Assembly (NCBI GenBank): GCA_037783545.1
Contig: JBBELK010000622.1
Span: 434,001-498,000, forward strand
Direction: 5' to 3'
Source: Henricia sp. BOLD:AAB3569
Taxonomy: Eukaryota > Echinodermata > Asteroidea > Spinulosida > Echinasteridae
Length of the DNA: 64,000 nt
Shown: piece after piece, positions 42,434 to 54,352 of the stretch
How the letters are laid out: each line of letters begins with the position of its first letter
Numbering within the stretch: position 1 is the first letter of the stretch
Position numbers and translations under genes: made by a program
The notes under the pieces: generated by a model
Told to the model about the DNA's origin: nothing
What the model saw: the letters and a program-made list of their open reading frames with translations, nothing else
Databases searched by the model: none

Positions 42434-44763
42434 ATGAAGAGTTTACAACCAATCCATATTCCAGCGAACCGATCGGTCACCTTCCCTCGCGTCACTCAGA
42501 TATGCGAAAGTGCAACAGTGAATGCAAATTTAACGGCCTGAGTGTATGTAAATGCGATAGACTTTGCTTACAATTTGGCGACTGCTGTTACGATTTTGCT
42601 TACAAGTGCTTCAGTCAAAATGGTGACGTATCGAGAGGTACATCTAATGAGTATCTTCTCATGCAAGATATGTATGAATGTGTTATTTTTCCCAATGGAG
42701 ATTATGACCCTGAAGGAGCTGGATACGTCCTGGTCAGTCGTTGTCCGGCACTATGGCTGGACGAAGAAACCCGGGAAGGTTGTGAGGCGGTTGTTGATCC
42801 GAATGACATCATTGGGTCGATCCCTGTGTATGATGACCAGTCTCAAAAACATTACAAGAATGTATTCTGCGCAATCTGTCACGGCAGATCTCTGGAGGGA
42901 CTCCGAAAGTGGGATGTAGCTGTCGAGTCAATCCATTCCGATGACCCATTTGAACTACCACTCACCCGCATCCCCAACTTCAACATCGTCATCCGGGGCT
43001 ACCCCACCGGAAGGTGGATCATAAAACCTCCCGAGGAGGGAGCTGAGCCTAGATACTGTTCGGCATTTGTTAACGTCATCAAGTCTTGCCCCAATGAGTT
43101 TAACGGTACCGCCTTAGGCGGCCTGTGCGCTACATACCTCGCTTCGGTTACAGTTGGTCATTTGCAGTTTAAGAACTTACACTGCGTTTTGTGCAATGCA
43201 CAAAATATTTTATATAAAGGTTGCCAGGAGTTTCCAAGTGCGGTCCCGGAAGTGTGTCAGACAATAGGTGTACCTTTGTGCCGTCTGATTCTTCCGGAGG
43301 ACTCGTCAGGGAATAATTTGAAAGATTTTATTAGCATTGACGTCCTCTTTGATCTGTCTCCTTCGTCGACGCAATATTCGCAAGAATCGTGCAACGACGG
43401 TTACATTTACGACCCTTTTCTGCAGAGATGTCGAGAATTCACCTGCAACATTGGGTTCGAGATCGTAGAAGGCCGCTGCAAGACTACTCCTGCTCAAACT
43501 CCCCTCAACGGAACAGAATTATCAGGATGCCTATTTGGGATGCTCAATGAATCCAACGCCCAAGCAGTTAAAGAAGAAGGAAACGAATCATCAATTTATA
43601 TTTTGCTAGATTTTTTCGATGATACAGCTGCGTTTGAGAAGATGCTTGGCAAGGCTTTAGGCATAAATGAATCAAGCAATGCTACGAAAGGTACAGTCTG
43701 CAATGGCTCTAGTGTTTACTTGTTGGTTCCATTCAGCGCCAGCCAGCTTGTTGAATATGGTTGCAGTATTATTAGTGCATCGGACGTACCATTTAACCAA
43801 GACCGGAATAACCCAAGCAACAACGGTCACTTCCTGGCAGTTGTGACATTCGAATACAGCTCGGAAGATAAAGTGTACCTCAAAACAACAGCGCCTAAGG
43901 TTTGTCTTGAGATTGGGAAATTGAACTGCTCTACGCTGCTAATTATTGAGAGGGTTGGGTTTGAGCAGGTGCCACAAAATGATATGCCGGCCATTCAGGT
44001 GAGATCTACGGGTCAGATAGTTCTCGAGGATGACTTCGTTTTGCTGTCAGATGGCAGAGCTGTTGTGTGTTCCTTGTTAGAATCCCATGAAGGATTGCCC
44101 GTAGTTGAAGGGTTTGAGCCTCAACTGAGACGAGCTCTGTCAGTGGCTGGTAATGCAGTGTCGCTTTGTTCGCTGGCTGCGACTTTCATCACGTACAGCG
44201 CTCTACCAAGCCTGCGGAATGTGGCTGGCAAGTCTCTCATGAATCTAGTGGTTGCGCTGTTTATTGCCATGTTGTTCTTTCTGTTGTCCATCTGGCTATC
44301 TGAGAATCCGATCGCCTGTATCGTTGGAGCTGCCATCGCTCATTACACATGGCTCGTAGCCTTTCTCTGGATGTCCGTGTTATCCTACAGCGTGGCTAGA
44401 GTTATGGGGACCCTATCGCGACCTCAGCAAGCAAGTCCATCTGAAGTCCGTCGGCTGCTGATGTCCTACGCGGGCTTCGCCTGGGGCCTCCCACTTCTTG
44501 TCATCTGTATCTGCTTGATTCTTCAGTTCTGCGGCTGCACCAATCTGCCACCAATCTATGGCGAGTATGGGTTCTGTTGGATTTCAAATCACACAGTTCT
44601 CCTTGTGGTCTTTGTGGCTCATGTGGCTGCCTGTTTGATGGTGAATGTTGGTCTCTTCGTCTTTTCGGTCGTCAATCTGAGACGAAGTCGTGAGAAGAGC
44701 AAGTTCGCTCGTAAAGAGAGCGAGGTTAAAGGCATTGCGACTGAGCTGGGCATCAGTGCTAAG
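42434..44763 (+). CDS. Receptor exon 'd': somatomedin-B domain, Cys-rich ectodomain, TM1-5
   Basis: Acceptor TTTGTTTGACTCAG before 42434; donor GTAAGA at 44764 (phase 0). Residues near 42512-42614 fit the somatomedin-B pattern CxCx3Cx5CCx[DN][FY]x3C (CKCDRLCLQFGDCCYDFAYKC), with eight cysteines. Two ectodomain blocks share a motif: HYKNVFCAICHG and FKNLHCVLCNA. Five hydrophobic helices follow from about 44128: SLCSLAATFITY, SLMNLVVALFIAMLFFLL, HYTWLVAFLWMSVLSYSV, GLPLLVICICLILQF and LLVVFVAHVAACLMV. The TM3 and loop-2 cysteines (PIACIVG, GFCWIS) suggest the conserved disulfide. The fold is family B2/Methuselah-like. No GPS cleavage motif (C-W...HLT) is seen before TM1. Many N-x-S/T sites are present. 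Confidence 0.88.
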
Positions 44764-44779
44764 GTAAGAGGTGTGAAAA

Positions 44780-45600
44780 AATCGTCGCAATTTTCCCATA
44801 CTGACGAACAGACATTTTTTTATCAAATTTCGTTTTTTGACATTTTTGGGGTTTTTGGGGTGTCCCCTTTCATTTCTGAACATTTCAAACCAAGATATTG
44901 TCTGGTTTTTGAGTTATGAAACATCTGAAAATGACGAACAACCCAATTTCGCTTAAAACGTTTTTTCCCATACTGACGAGCATGGATTCTTAGTTGGTGA
45001 CCGTTCACTGCTTCTGCGTATTACAACACAGCGCGCTGGTACTGGGTACCAACCAATATCGCGCAAAGCTGAACGCTGTTTTTACGTAAGAAAAATATAT
45101 GGAATTTTACAAAATGTTAGTTTGTGGATATGGTACTTAATTACCTAAGTGTTCATCAGTATAAAGATAAGCCTCGTCCGCAGCCCCGATGAAGTAATAT
45201 AACCGCTAATCCGAAGGACCGCCGTTCAAACACACACTAAACATACGGAGGTGGCGAACAACGTTTTGAGTTTGTCTCATGGTGATGAACCCGAAAGTGC
45301 ATAGCGTTACGGGTGGCGAACAGCAAGCGCATCGAATTTTGTTGTTTTCCTTATACCGACGAACACGTTCACAGCTTTATAACTGCTCAGATATTAATCA
45401 AATAAATGGAAAATACGTAATTAATTAAAGTTTAGACATTAAGCAAGAAGGTTATTAAACCGAAAAGTGGAATTTTATTTTCAAAAGCGGTGAATTAAAA
45501 GAACCAAAATAAGTCCAACTAAAAACTCGAATTACTCGAAACTGCAGTTTGGCATGTTTGGCCATGTTCGTCAGTATGAGAAAAACGCGACGAAATTAGT
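44780..45600. mobile_element. Intronic element with CATACTGACGAACA inverted ends
   Basis: CGTCGCAATTTTCCCATACT at the left is mirrored by AGTATGAGAAAAACGCGACG at the right, about 30 bp. CATACTGACGA-type words also recur inside (44970, 45354). No ORF; exact ends were not defined. Confidence 0.65.
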
Positions 45601-45888
45601 CCCTAAAAGAAGTAAACCAAGAAACAAAATATGACGTGAGTTGTTGTGTATTCCAAACAAATAGTGAAGATGTAAAATAAAATTAGAAAAATTTTAAACA
45701 TCCAATTGATATGCGCGAACGTAATTTATATTTCATTAAGTTCCCCAGTCAAATCTTAATCTTCCAAGGCAAGCGCAGACTGTCCGGCAGGCCCCACATG
45801 TTTGTGTACAAAAATAAACTGCCAGGTGCATCAGATTCCACGTAGTAACCTCCAATGCCTATTCTTTTTAACTCTCTATGATCTCCAG

Positions 45889-46143
45889 TTGAGTGGGATA
45901 GTCGGCATCACCTGGGTTCTTGGATTCCTCAAACAGCTCTTAAACGGCAACCTTGTCGTCACCTACATCAACATCGTCCTGAATTACCTGCAGGGTTTCT
46001 TCATTTTCGCATCCTTTTGCCTTAATCGTCGCGTGAGGAGGTTGTGGCGAGAGAAATTATTCGGTGCACGGCGTAAAGACAATACTTTAACAAACCGGAT
46101 TACTAGGAAACGGGATAAGGGAACAGACGATTCCCATATGTAA
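45889..46143 (+). CDS. Receptor exon 'e': TM6-TM7 and C-tail, with stop
   Basis: Acceptor ATGATCTCCAG before 45889 joins in phase 0 to 44763. It encodes SGIVGITWVLGFLKQLL (TM6) and VVTYINIVLNYLQGFFIFAS (TM7); the LQGFFIF--FC block is characteristic of adhesion/Methuselah receptors. A basic tail of about 40 residues (RRVRRLWREKLFG...) ends at TAA 46141-46143. The intron before it (44764-45888) contains an inverted-repeat element. The product is a plasma-membrane receptor; its ligand and coupling cannot be told from sequence. Confidence 0.88.
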   Translation: MSGIVGITWVLGFLKQLLNGNLVVTYINIVLNYLQGFFIFASFCLNRRVRRLWREKLFGARRKDNTLTNRITRKRDKGTDDSHM

Positions 46144-46205
46144 TAATGCTTCTGCAAATACGAAATTGTATGTTCTGGTTAGGTGTCAAAGCCAAATATA
46201 TGAGA

Positions 46206-46211
46206 AATAAA
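46206..46211 (+). promoter_or_regulatory. Candidate polyadenylation signal
   Basis: AATAAA 63 bases after the receptor stop codon, the first canonical hexamer downstream. Confidence 0.5.
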
Positions 46212-46348
46212 ATCGCGTGGTTTTCATTCAGATTGGAACCAGGCACCTCTGTTGGTTTTTACAGCCAGTTAGTTGTTCTTTCAGATCAGCATAAGTTAGA
46301 CCCCGTTCTCACTAGAGAAATCGCTTCGTTCGACGAAGATTCGACGAA

Positions 46349-46660
46349 TATTATTATTATTATTATTATTATTATTTCTTTCTGGTATTCATATACCCAG
46401 GATTCCACAATAGTGCTCATTGCACTGCCACTCGCAAGCGTGAGGAAACCCATAAAGGATTATAATTAGAAATGGCCAGAGACACCGACGATGATTCGAC
46501 CAATATATTTTCTGATGTGAACGCACGCCTCTTCATTCGATGATGATTATAATCTCTTCATTCGCTGAAGCAAATTAGCTTCATTCGATGAAGAGGTAGC
46601 TTCATTCGATGAGGAGGTCGCTTTATTCGATGAAGAGGTCGCTTCGTTCGACTAAGCAAA
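46349..46660. repeat. (ATT)n and GCTTCATTCGATGAAGAGGT tandem repeat
   Basis: (ATT)n run at 46349-46377, then about four degenerate 21-bp units containing TTCATTCGATGA between 46550 and 46660. The unit resembles the terminal TTCGTTCGACGA of the host element. Confidence 0.8.
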
Positions 46661-46700
46661 TTTATAATGCGATTTGACATATTATGAGTGAACTCCTTAA

Positions 46701-47587
46701 AGAGGAAGAATCCCCCTTGACGAAAATCCAGCATTTAGGCTTTTTTCGATAGTCCAAACATCCCTCTTGCCGACGTGGATTTTTATTATGTTTTATTTGT
46801 CGGTTTTAAGTGGATAAATTGCAAGCAAATTAGGTATTCATGATATGCGCGTGACCCCGTGACGCAATCCTGAGAAAGAGAAGTCAACACAATTGTTAGC
46901 TCCATACGTTTACACGCAAAAAACTTGGAAAACCGTCTCTGTTAGATGGTGTTTTTTGAAGAATTGTTTTGGTCCAAAAAGCCAGAGATATGCCCAGTAG
47001 TTGCGTGGTTGTATGTTTTACCAGACATCATGAAAAAAAAGAGCAGAAGCTAAGATCCTTTTTTATTACAAAGAGAGAGAAAAATGAGTCGCTCATTCTA
47101 ACTTGTACCGGCCGATGTGCATATACCGTGTGCCAATTTCAAACACGTGGGAACTACGACAAACACCGGTCGCAATGCACCAGTGTTTCCTTCAAAAGAC
47201 TCGACTTCATTGTGAGCCACAATTTTACGGTTTTTTTCACAAAAAAAGGTAATAATAGATTATTGTCGTCTTACATCAGGTGTTTTCACGTTTGTATTTT
47301 GAATTACAAGGACAAAACAGGCATGATGAACATACACTTCGTATATTTTCCATTCAATACTGCACAGGCCGTTTTGTGTGTTTCTCAGGATGACGTATCG
47401 CCCCTGTTTGTAAACAAACCAAGTGACCTCGAGCGTTTCAGAATTTCGGGTGAAGAGGGTCGGAACTGAATTGCGTTTTAAACAAATACTGTCGGTTTTT
47501 GGCGGAAAACACGTTGTAATCGCGTTGTAGAAACATAAACCTCCATGATAAACAGGAAAACTAAAAAAATGGGGGGATTCTAGCTGT
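46701..47587. mobile_element. TTAA-flanked element, copy 2
   Basis: TTAA at 46697-46700 and 47588-47591. Very similar to copy 1 over most of its length, with internal deletions. The open frame at 46969-47469 is not intact in copy 1, so no protein is called. Confidence 0.82.
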
Positions 47588-48470
47588 TTAATACGTATTT
47601 CTGGTATATACAGGGTCACGTCGGGTCTTAAGGTCACAATTTTAGTAGAATGGTTCCCTGTCCTCATATTTACTTCCCCTTCGTCGTATATCGAGATCAG
47701 CGTATCGCACATGGACAGGGGACCAGTGTGCAATTTTAAACCGGAAGTGTAAAAAAATCAATCAACAGAGGGCGTTTATTTTTCTTATCTGACTGTAATT
47801 TATTGGCTCTCATACCCTCTTTTGTGGGGTCGAAGAGATGAATAAACCATTCCAACCATTCCAACCACACCAGTAAATATGGCTCCCATAGGAACCTATG
47901 CTAAATGCTCAATTTTCAAAAATCATTTAAAAACACTCATAACTCTCTCAGCGTCTGGAGACGACAACCAAAATACCTATTGAAATCTCATATTTTTAAT
48001 TCTGTTCAATTGTATAGGGGTAATTCGTCACTTTCACTCCCTAATTTCCACATGAAACAAAACTACTCCTGCAAGAGTTAAAATTGCTAAACAGACCAGC
48101 GCCATTTTGGGAAAACAGGTCACTTTTCGCAACTTACACGAGCTACATTCTCCAAAATGTTTGTAGTTGGAAGAAAAATTACCCCACATCACGATGGTGG
48201 CCAGTTTTCCCACAAGACCACACTTGTTCAGCTCGCAATTCTGTCTAATATAGAATAATTTGAGGGCATAACAAATATTAATGAGCTCGGCGCACGGATC
48301 TCTGCCTATTTAATTGGGTGCACCCTTAATGTGTACGGTACCGCTCTTTTTTCGCTCTTCGCGTTCGATCTTCGTTAAGTGAGATGAGAACGCACGTACG
48401 CTTCATTAACTAACGATGATTAACTAATCATCGTCGAACGAAGCGATTTCCAATTGAGAACGGGCTCTTA

Positions 48471-50250
48471 TATGCACACTTAATAAAAAATCACTCTCAA
48501 GTTTGTATTACTAATCATTTGTCACTATTTGTAATTATTTAGGCCATTTTCAGGCAGTCGTCACTATCAATGTTTTTCACATATTAACAACTTGATGATC
48601 ACTGCATCCTGTATCCACGTTGTTGTCGAGTCCATCACAAGTTAGACTTGGTTCCAAGTCCGAGATCCTGGTTTGTTTTCCGTATGCGTAGCACTTTCTG
48701 TTGATTTGTGAAATGTATGGACAGGGAACTAGTCTATTTCGGTTCAGAATCTCGGACTTGGGAATCCTGCACGCCAGCTACATTCATGTATTCACCAGTT
48801 TTAAGCCATTTTCGTGACGTCACACTATTGTTCAAACTGTACATTATTCTGACGAATCTACGGTCCGCTGTAGATTATTTTCAAGAATCAACACTTCTCG
48901 TACATTCTCCTTAACCTAATAATGTATTGTATGAAATTGTTCGAGTCGGGCACATCTAAAATTCGCTGATTTAATATGCTCCTCTGTGTATATTTCACGT
49001 TGTTCTTTGAAACCAGTTGCTTATTTTACTTGTTTTAGACTACATGTCATGGTTTCTAAATTAATTCCACTTATTGCACATGTGTTGCCACTTGTCGTGC
49101 GTGAGACCATCTTGCCACGATAAGTGACCTTGACGGGATTATAAATGCATTTGTGGTTATAGGTTGTGCTGGTGTGAGTCGCTGCTCGCACATTTACGGC
49201 CAAAGTTTATTTATTGAAGGACCACATGTGTATTGATAATCCTTTGTCTATTTTGTAAACACATTGGAATAAGTGTAAAACTTCGTTATTATATATCCGT
49301 CCGCGTAATTATTTGTTTGATTATTGTTAAATCATTTTGTTGAGAAGCGACTGACACTTAGGTGGGATAACATCCCGTTCCGTTAACTGAACTTGAATTT
49401 TAATTCGCCGTTTGTTAACCATTCCCACCTCGTTTTCCCAACGTGCTCTCTTGGTACAGAGAGTAGGCCTACAATTGTTTGTCCAGGTCGTCGCTTTTAG
49501 CGGAGGCCCCCTTTATACAGTGTTTTTAGCCTGCATTAACATATGTGTAATCCCACGTACCCTTTTTGTTGACATATGCCAATCGATTAAACTTGTATTA
49601 AGAGAGAGAGGATCACACAAAAATATTGTCCACCGCGGATTCTATATTCTTGAGCAGTGTCCGTTTTAAAACAAACGAACCTAGACAGGACTTTGACGGA
49701 TTTTATCTAAATTTTCTAAAGTACCTGTGACATATATATATGTATATATATAATATATATATTATATGTGCCTTTACGGTTCCCCCACAATTCACTGCGC
49801 GTGGTACATGGGGAGTGCATGATGGGATACAATTCTAGTACACTTACAGAGGCGCTAGTTTCGTCCGTGCACAAGTGAATGTGATTCTGGAGGCGAGTAG
49901 AGTTCTGGAAAGCGGATCGAGTTCTTGGCCGCTTCAAACTTTCAAAAATGTGGTGAATTTGTGTTTCTGACACAAATGTTAACTGGTAATATAAAGCTCA
50001 GGTACAGATTCAGTTCAACCTACAGATTCAATATTATCGGCAACTAGAGGTGGAATAATTGAAATGTATTTCGAAAACCTGTCGCGCGCCAGCAGGCGCT
50101 CATTGTGACTGCGTGGGTACGTACTCCCACGCTCGTTGTTAATGACGTGACTGCAGGTTTTGACGATCATCTTAATTATTCTAGATGCCAATATAATCCC
50201 AAAACAGATATACAATAATTTGAATCTGTGTCTGAGCTCTATGTTACCAG
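48471..50250. other. Unassigned DNA
   Basis: Contains an AT-dinucleotide run (49733-49775) and GGACAGGGAACTAGT near 48720, a word also found at 37770-37840 and 32690. No supported gene. Confidence 0.45.
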
Positions 50251-50254
50251 TTAA

Positions 50255-50380
50255 AGGCAGAGGCTCGTCAGCAATGCGCGTGTCAAATTCGTGCCACAAA
50301 ATATGCAGCTCTATGCCTTTGCTATGGAGCTGCGTATTTCGTGGCATAAATTTGGTGTGCGCACATTGCTGACGCCGCCT
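50255..50380. mobile_element. Hairpin element with TTAA target, second copy
   Basis: TTAA at 50251-50254 and 50381-50384. The arms match 37034-37165 (AGGCTCGTCAGCAATGCGCG). Confidence 0.85.
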
Positions 50381-50673
50381 TTAACATTTGTGTCAAAAAA
50401 CAGAAATTTGCCTCGTTTTACAAATTAAGGGCGCTGTTGCTAGCTGCCATCGTTACTTTTTAGTTCTGTTAATTTGTGTTTTAAAATCTGTGTGATTTCA
50501 CGTCCTTTTGTGTCATCGTGTTTCTTATGAACAAGATTTGATGTTTTAAGACTGTGATTCATCTTTTATTGCTGTGATTTTAAACTTTTGACTGTTTTGT
50601 AAGTGTATTTTGAGCGATTTTTACATCTGCTGTTGACCGGATACTGGACCACAGTGTATGCAGTACTGTACAT

Positions 50674-51109
50674 GGGTCTGTCCACAGTAATGGGGTACAT
50701 TTGAAAAGTAAGTCAATAATTCCTTTCAGATGTCTTTAGTTTATCTCGGAATTAAAGAAATGTCCTTGTTTTGTTCTCAGGAGATAACTTTTGCCCAAAA
50801 AGGTAAAAGATTTCTGCCACAACATACATTTTTGAAAAGCTTGTGTTCAAATTTTCCTATTACGTAGGTAACGTGGACAGACCATTTTGTGACATTTGTT
50901 TCCGTCTTTGTTACACGCGTAATAGGAAAATTTGTGCACGGGGTTTTCAGAAATGTATGTTGTAGGACTATTTTTCTTACTCCTTGGTGAAAAAGTTATT
51001 TCCTCAGTTTAGCTTGATAATTTAAAGATAAAATTAAGACATTTGAAGTGAACACGGACCAAAGATCTTGAATGTTACAGAAATGTACCCCATTACTGTG
51101 GACAGACCC
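50674..51109. mobile_element. 436-bp palindromic element, copy 1, 4-bp ACAT target
   Basis: The ends GGGTCTGTCCACAGTAATGG and its inverse are perfect. ACAT lies at 50670-50673 and 51110-51113. An inverted second copy of identical length is at 61524-61959. The interior holds long secondary inverted repeats (TTTTCCTATTACG and its inverse). Confidence 0.92.
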
Positions 51110-51190
51110 ACATACATGTAACTACGATAATGCCTCTGCGTACAGGATCGATTTGGACAGTAAGGCTGATCGTCTTTTTCTGCCTTACTT

Positions 51191-53910
51191 TTGGAGTTTG
51201 TTCATCGGACTTTAGATGTTCACATACGTCCACCTAGTTTTCGCCGTGATGATCGCTCGTTAAAGTTATGTACCTTAAATGCTCAGTCACTTAGGAATAA
51301 AACTGGATATTTTGTCGACTATGTTTGCTCGAGTGGTGCTGACGTGTTCGCAATAACTGAAACGTGGTTTAAGACTGTGGATGACGCCCACAGAATTGAG
51401 GCGACTCCTCCAGGATATAAGTTATTGGATCACCCAAGAACAAGTCGGACTGGAGGAGGCACAGCTCTTGTGCTTCGGGACAGTTTGGAGGCGAAAAAGA
51501 TTGCAGCCAGTGAATGTGAAACTTTTGAATTTTCGGACTGGCTAATTAAATCTGATCTGTATTCCTTACGATTAGTTATTATTTACAGACCACCTAATGC
51601 TCATACTACTGTAGCCGGTTTTTTAAGAGAGTTTGCTCAATTTTTAGAAACTGTAGTTTTATGTAGAGAACCGCTTGTGATTGTCGGTGATTTTAACTTA
51701 CATATTGATGTTTCTCAAAAACCAGAGTGTGTACAATTTTGTGAACTTCTTGAATCTATGGGCTTGACACAGCATGTTAACATTCCCACTCATGTACATG
51801 GGCATACACTCGATTTAATAATCAGTCGTCAGTCTGATTCGATTATTAAAGACATTCCGGTTTCAGATTCTTTATTTTCTGATCATTTTTCGATTATGTG
51901 TTACTTTGATCTTGGTAGACCTGTCTGGTCGGTTAAAGAAACCACCTACAGGAAAATCAGTGCCATTGATCTGGATGCATTTAGGAAATCCATTTCAGAT
52001 TCGGTACTTGGCGCTATTGACAATGATATAGATGCTGCTGTAGGTCTTGACATAAATTATTTTAATGTGATATGTAAAATTTTGTGTGATATTATTGATC
52101 AGCACGCTCCGATTCAAATGAAAAGGGTCTCTGTTCAACCACGTGTACCTTGGTTCAATGATGACATCAAACAAGCAAAGCAGGAGAGAAGAAAGGCTGA
52201 AAGAAAATGGCGTCGTACTGCATCTCGGGATGATTTAAATTTGTTTAAATTAAAAAGAAATGTTGTCTCTACCTTAATCTGCAAGGCTCGTACTGAATAT
52301 TACACAGGATTTTTAAATGACCACAGTATAAATCCTAAACATTTTTTCAAAGCTGCCACAGACTTTACTTTTTCAAAATAAGATGTCTGTATTGCCACCA
52401 CATAATGATGATGTAGAATTGGCTAATACGATGGGAAATTATTTTCAACAAAAAATTTCTGATATCAGGTTGAAGTTGGCTGGGCTGGAGTGTTCGCCAT
52501 CTTCATCCCGTTCATTTATTCCGACATCTGGGTCTGCAACGTTTTCCGATTTTAGCACACTGTCTGAGGAGAATATCCGTAAATTGATTATTGGCTCTAA
52601 AAAAAGACATGTATTTTAGATCCAATTCCTACCAAACTGTTAACTGATTGTCTTGATGTTTTAGTACCATTCATACCTACGTTGGTTAATTGTTCATTAA
52701 CTACGGGTCATTTTCCTGATATTTGGAAGTCTGCAGTAGTTATTCCTATTTTAAAGAAACCTGGCCTCGATCCTTGTTTGAAGAATTTTCGACCAGTCAG
52801 TAACTTGCTGTTCATTTCCAAGTTACTGGAGAGAGCTGTAGTGTCACAATTGCATTCATATTTGAATCTCAATAATTTGTATCCTACTATGCAGTCGGCT
52901 TATCGTGCATTTCATCGCACCGAAACCGCTTTGTTGAGGGTAAAAAATGATTTGTTAATTGCCATGAATAGTCAACAAGTATCACTTTTGGTTTTACTCG
53001 ATTTATCCGCTGCATTCGATACATTAGATCATGAAATTTTGTTATCTGTATTTCAAAAGAAATTTGGTGTTACGGGTACTGCTCTTAATTGGTTTTCATC
53101 ATATTTGGAAGGCAGAACTCAGAGAGTTTTAATTAAGGGTAAATTGTCTTGTGATTTTAATCTTGATTGGGGTGTTCCGCAGGGGTCTTGTCTAGGTCCC
53201 TTGCTTTTTATTTTGTACAGTAGTCCACTTTTCGATATAGTTCGGACTCATCATCCCCAGATTCATTGCTATGCAGATGACACTCAATTGTATTTATCAT
53301 TTTGTATTTATCAATTGTATTTATCACACGCCTATATGTATCTCGATGTTTAGGCAGTTTCTAGGTACTTGTAAAGCGCATTGAGATGTCGACAGACATG
53401 GAATGCGCTATATAAGAACTTGCTATTATTATTATTATTATTTTCTCCTGATAAGGTGGGGGGGGTCAGGAGTCGGCCATTTTGGCTATGGAGGCCTGCA
53501 TACATGACGTCAGACATTGGTTGTTTACAAATGTATTGTTTTTAAATGAAAATAAAACTGAATTTATGGTAATTGGAACACGTCAGCAATTGGCCAAAGT
53601 AAATTTAGACGGGGTTCATGTTGGAAAAATGTTGGTTCCATCAGTTGCATCTGCCCGTAATCTTGGGGTTTGGTTTGACACTTGTTTGACGATGAAAACA
53701 CACATTTCTAGAGTTTGTGGTATTATGTTTTATTTTTTGCATAATGTTAGGCAAATTAGAAAATATTTGACTAAAGGTAGTACTGAAATACTAATACATG
53801 CGTTCATTTCTAGCAGACTGGATTATTGTAACAGTCTGTTTTATGGTTTGCCTGAAACTAACATTAATCAACTTCAACGAGTACAAAATGCCTGTGCACG
53901 GTTGGTTTGA
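51191..53910 (+). pseudogene. LINE ORF2: endonuclease and reverse transcriptase
   Basis: The endonuclease occupies 51260-51900: LCTLNAQSLRNK, VFAITETWF, TGGGTALVLRD, LVIIYRPPN, VIVGDFNLHID and SDHFSIM. After a frame break at 52381, and another in the A-run near 52600, the reverse transcriptase follows. It has WKSAVVIPILKKPG, LLVLLDLSAAFDTLDHEIL, GVPQGSCLGPLLF and the catalytic CYADDTQLYLS (53270-53300). After the inserted tail it resumes at 53482 with LNENKTEFMVIG and RLDYCNSLFYGLP. Motifs place it in the CR1/L2 group. ORF1 was not found. The enzyme copies LINE RNA into nicked chromosomal DNA; this copy is inactive. Confidence 0.88.
53305..53442 (+). repeat. Retroposed L2-type 3' tail inserted in the LINE
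   Basis: GCGCATTGAGATG, GCGCTATATAAGAACTTGC and (ATT)n match the 3' tail of the L2-type fragment at 28682 (reverse strand). The host frame is split between LYLSF and SPDK. The insert is a SINE or severely truncated LINE. Confidence 0.7.
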
Positions 53911-54198
53911 GATTTCTGACAGCATGAGGACCGATTGCAGTTCATCTTGGATGAATAGCCTTGTTTCGGGGTAGTAAGGCTGGAAATCCTGTTTTGAAAT
54001 AAGAAAATGGACTATAAATTAAGCATGTATTAATGTTTACCTTTTTGTGGGAAGTGGAGGAGTAACTTGGATTTGTGTAACACTCATGGTGGGGTTAATA
54101 AAATCAGCTACAGCAATGTCACCACTTACGTCACGGGTAATGGCTGGTGTTTTATTTGAGTCCGTCATAAGTACAAGCCCATTCAGAGGTCACTGTAC
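53911..54198. other. Unassigned DNA
   Basis: Sequence after the truncated LINE; no recognisable feature. Confidence 0.4.
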
Positions 54199-54352
54199 AT
54201 TCGGACAATCCTGGCCAAAATGGTTGGGCCACCTCCCCCGCTCCCCCGATCAATGTTGTTACTCTGCGCTGGAGCACAGACCGCGCGGAAATCAAACAAC
54301 ATTGAGCGGGGGCCGGGGGTGCCCAGCGAGTTTTGGCCAGGATTGTCCGAAT
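54199..54352. mobile_element. Hairpin element with ATTCGGACAATCC ends
   Basis: ATTCGGACAATCCTGGCC and GGCCAGGATTGTCCGAAT are inverted ends; the inner CCCCGATCAATGTTGTT is mirrored by AACAACATTGAGCGGGG. The duplicated flank at 55281-55297 shows only the fused tips. Confidence 0.85.

Larger units (their letters stand above)
46299..48467. mobile_element. Harbinger-like inverted-repeat element, with nested insertion
   Basis: GACCCCGTTCTCACTAGAG at the left is mirrored by AATTGAGAACGGGCTC at the right, continuing through AAATCGCTTCGTTCGACGA for about 38 bp. TTA lies at 46296-46298 and 48468-48470. A 3-bp TWA duplication fits PIF/Harbinger. No transposase; the TTAA element 46701-47587 is nested inside. 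Confidence 0.75.
50390..53910 (+). mobile_element. CR1/L2-type LINE, damaged
   Basis: 5' leader (from about 50390, start uncertain), then endonuclease and reverse transcriptase in the standard order. It is interrupted by the 436-bp element at 50674-51109 and by a short retroposed tail at 53305-53442. The 3' end is truncated soon after the CARLV motif; no terminal tail of its own is present. Confidence 0.75.
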
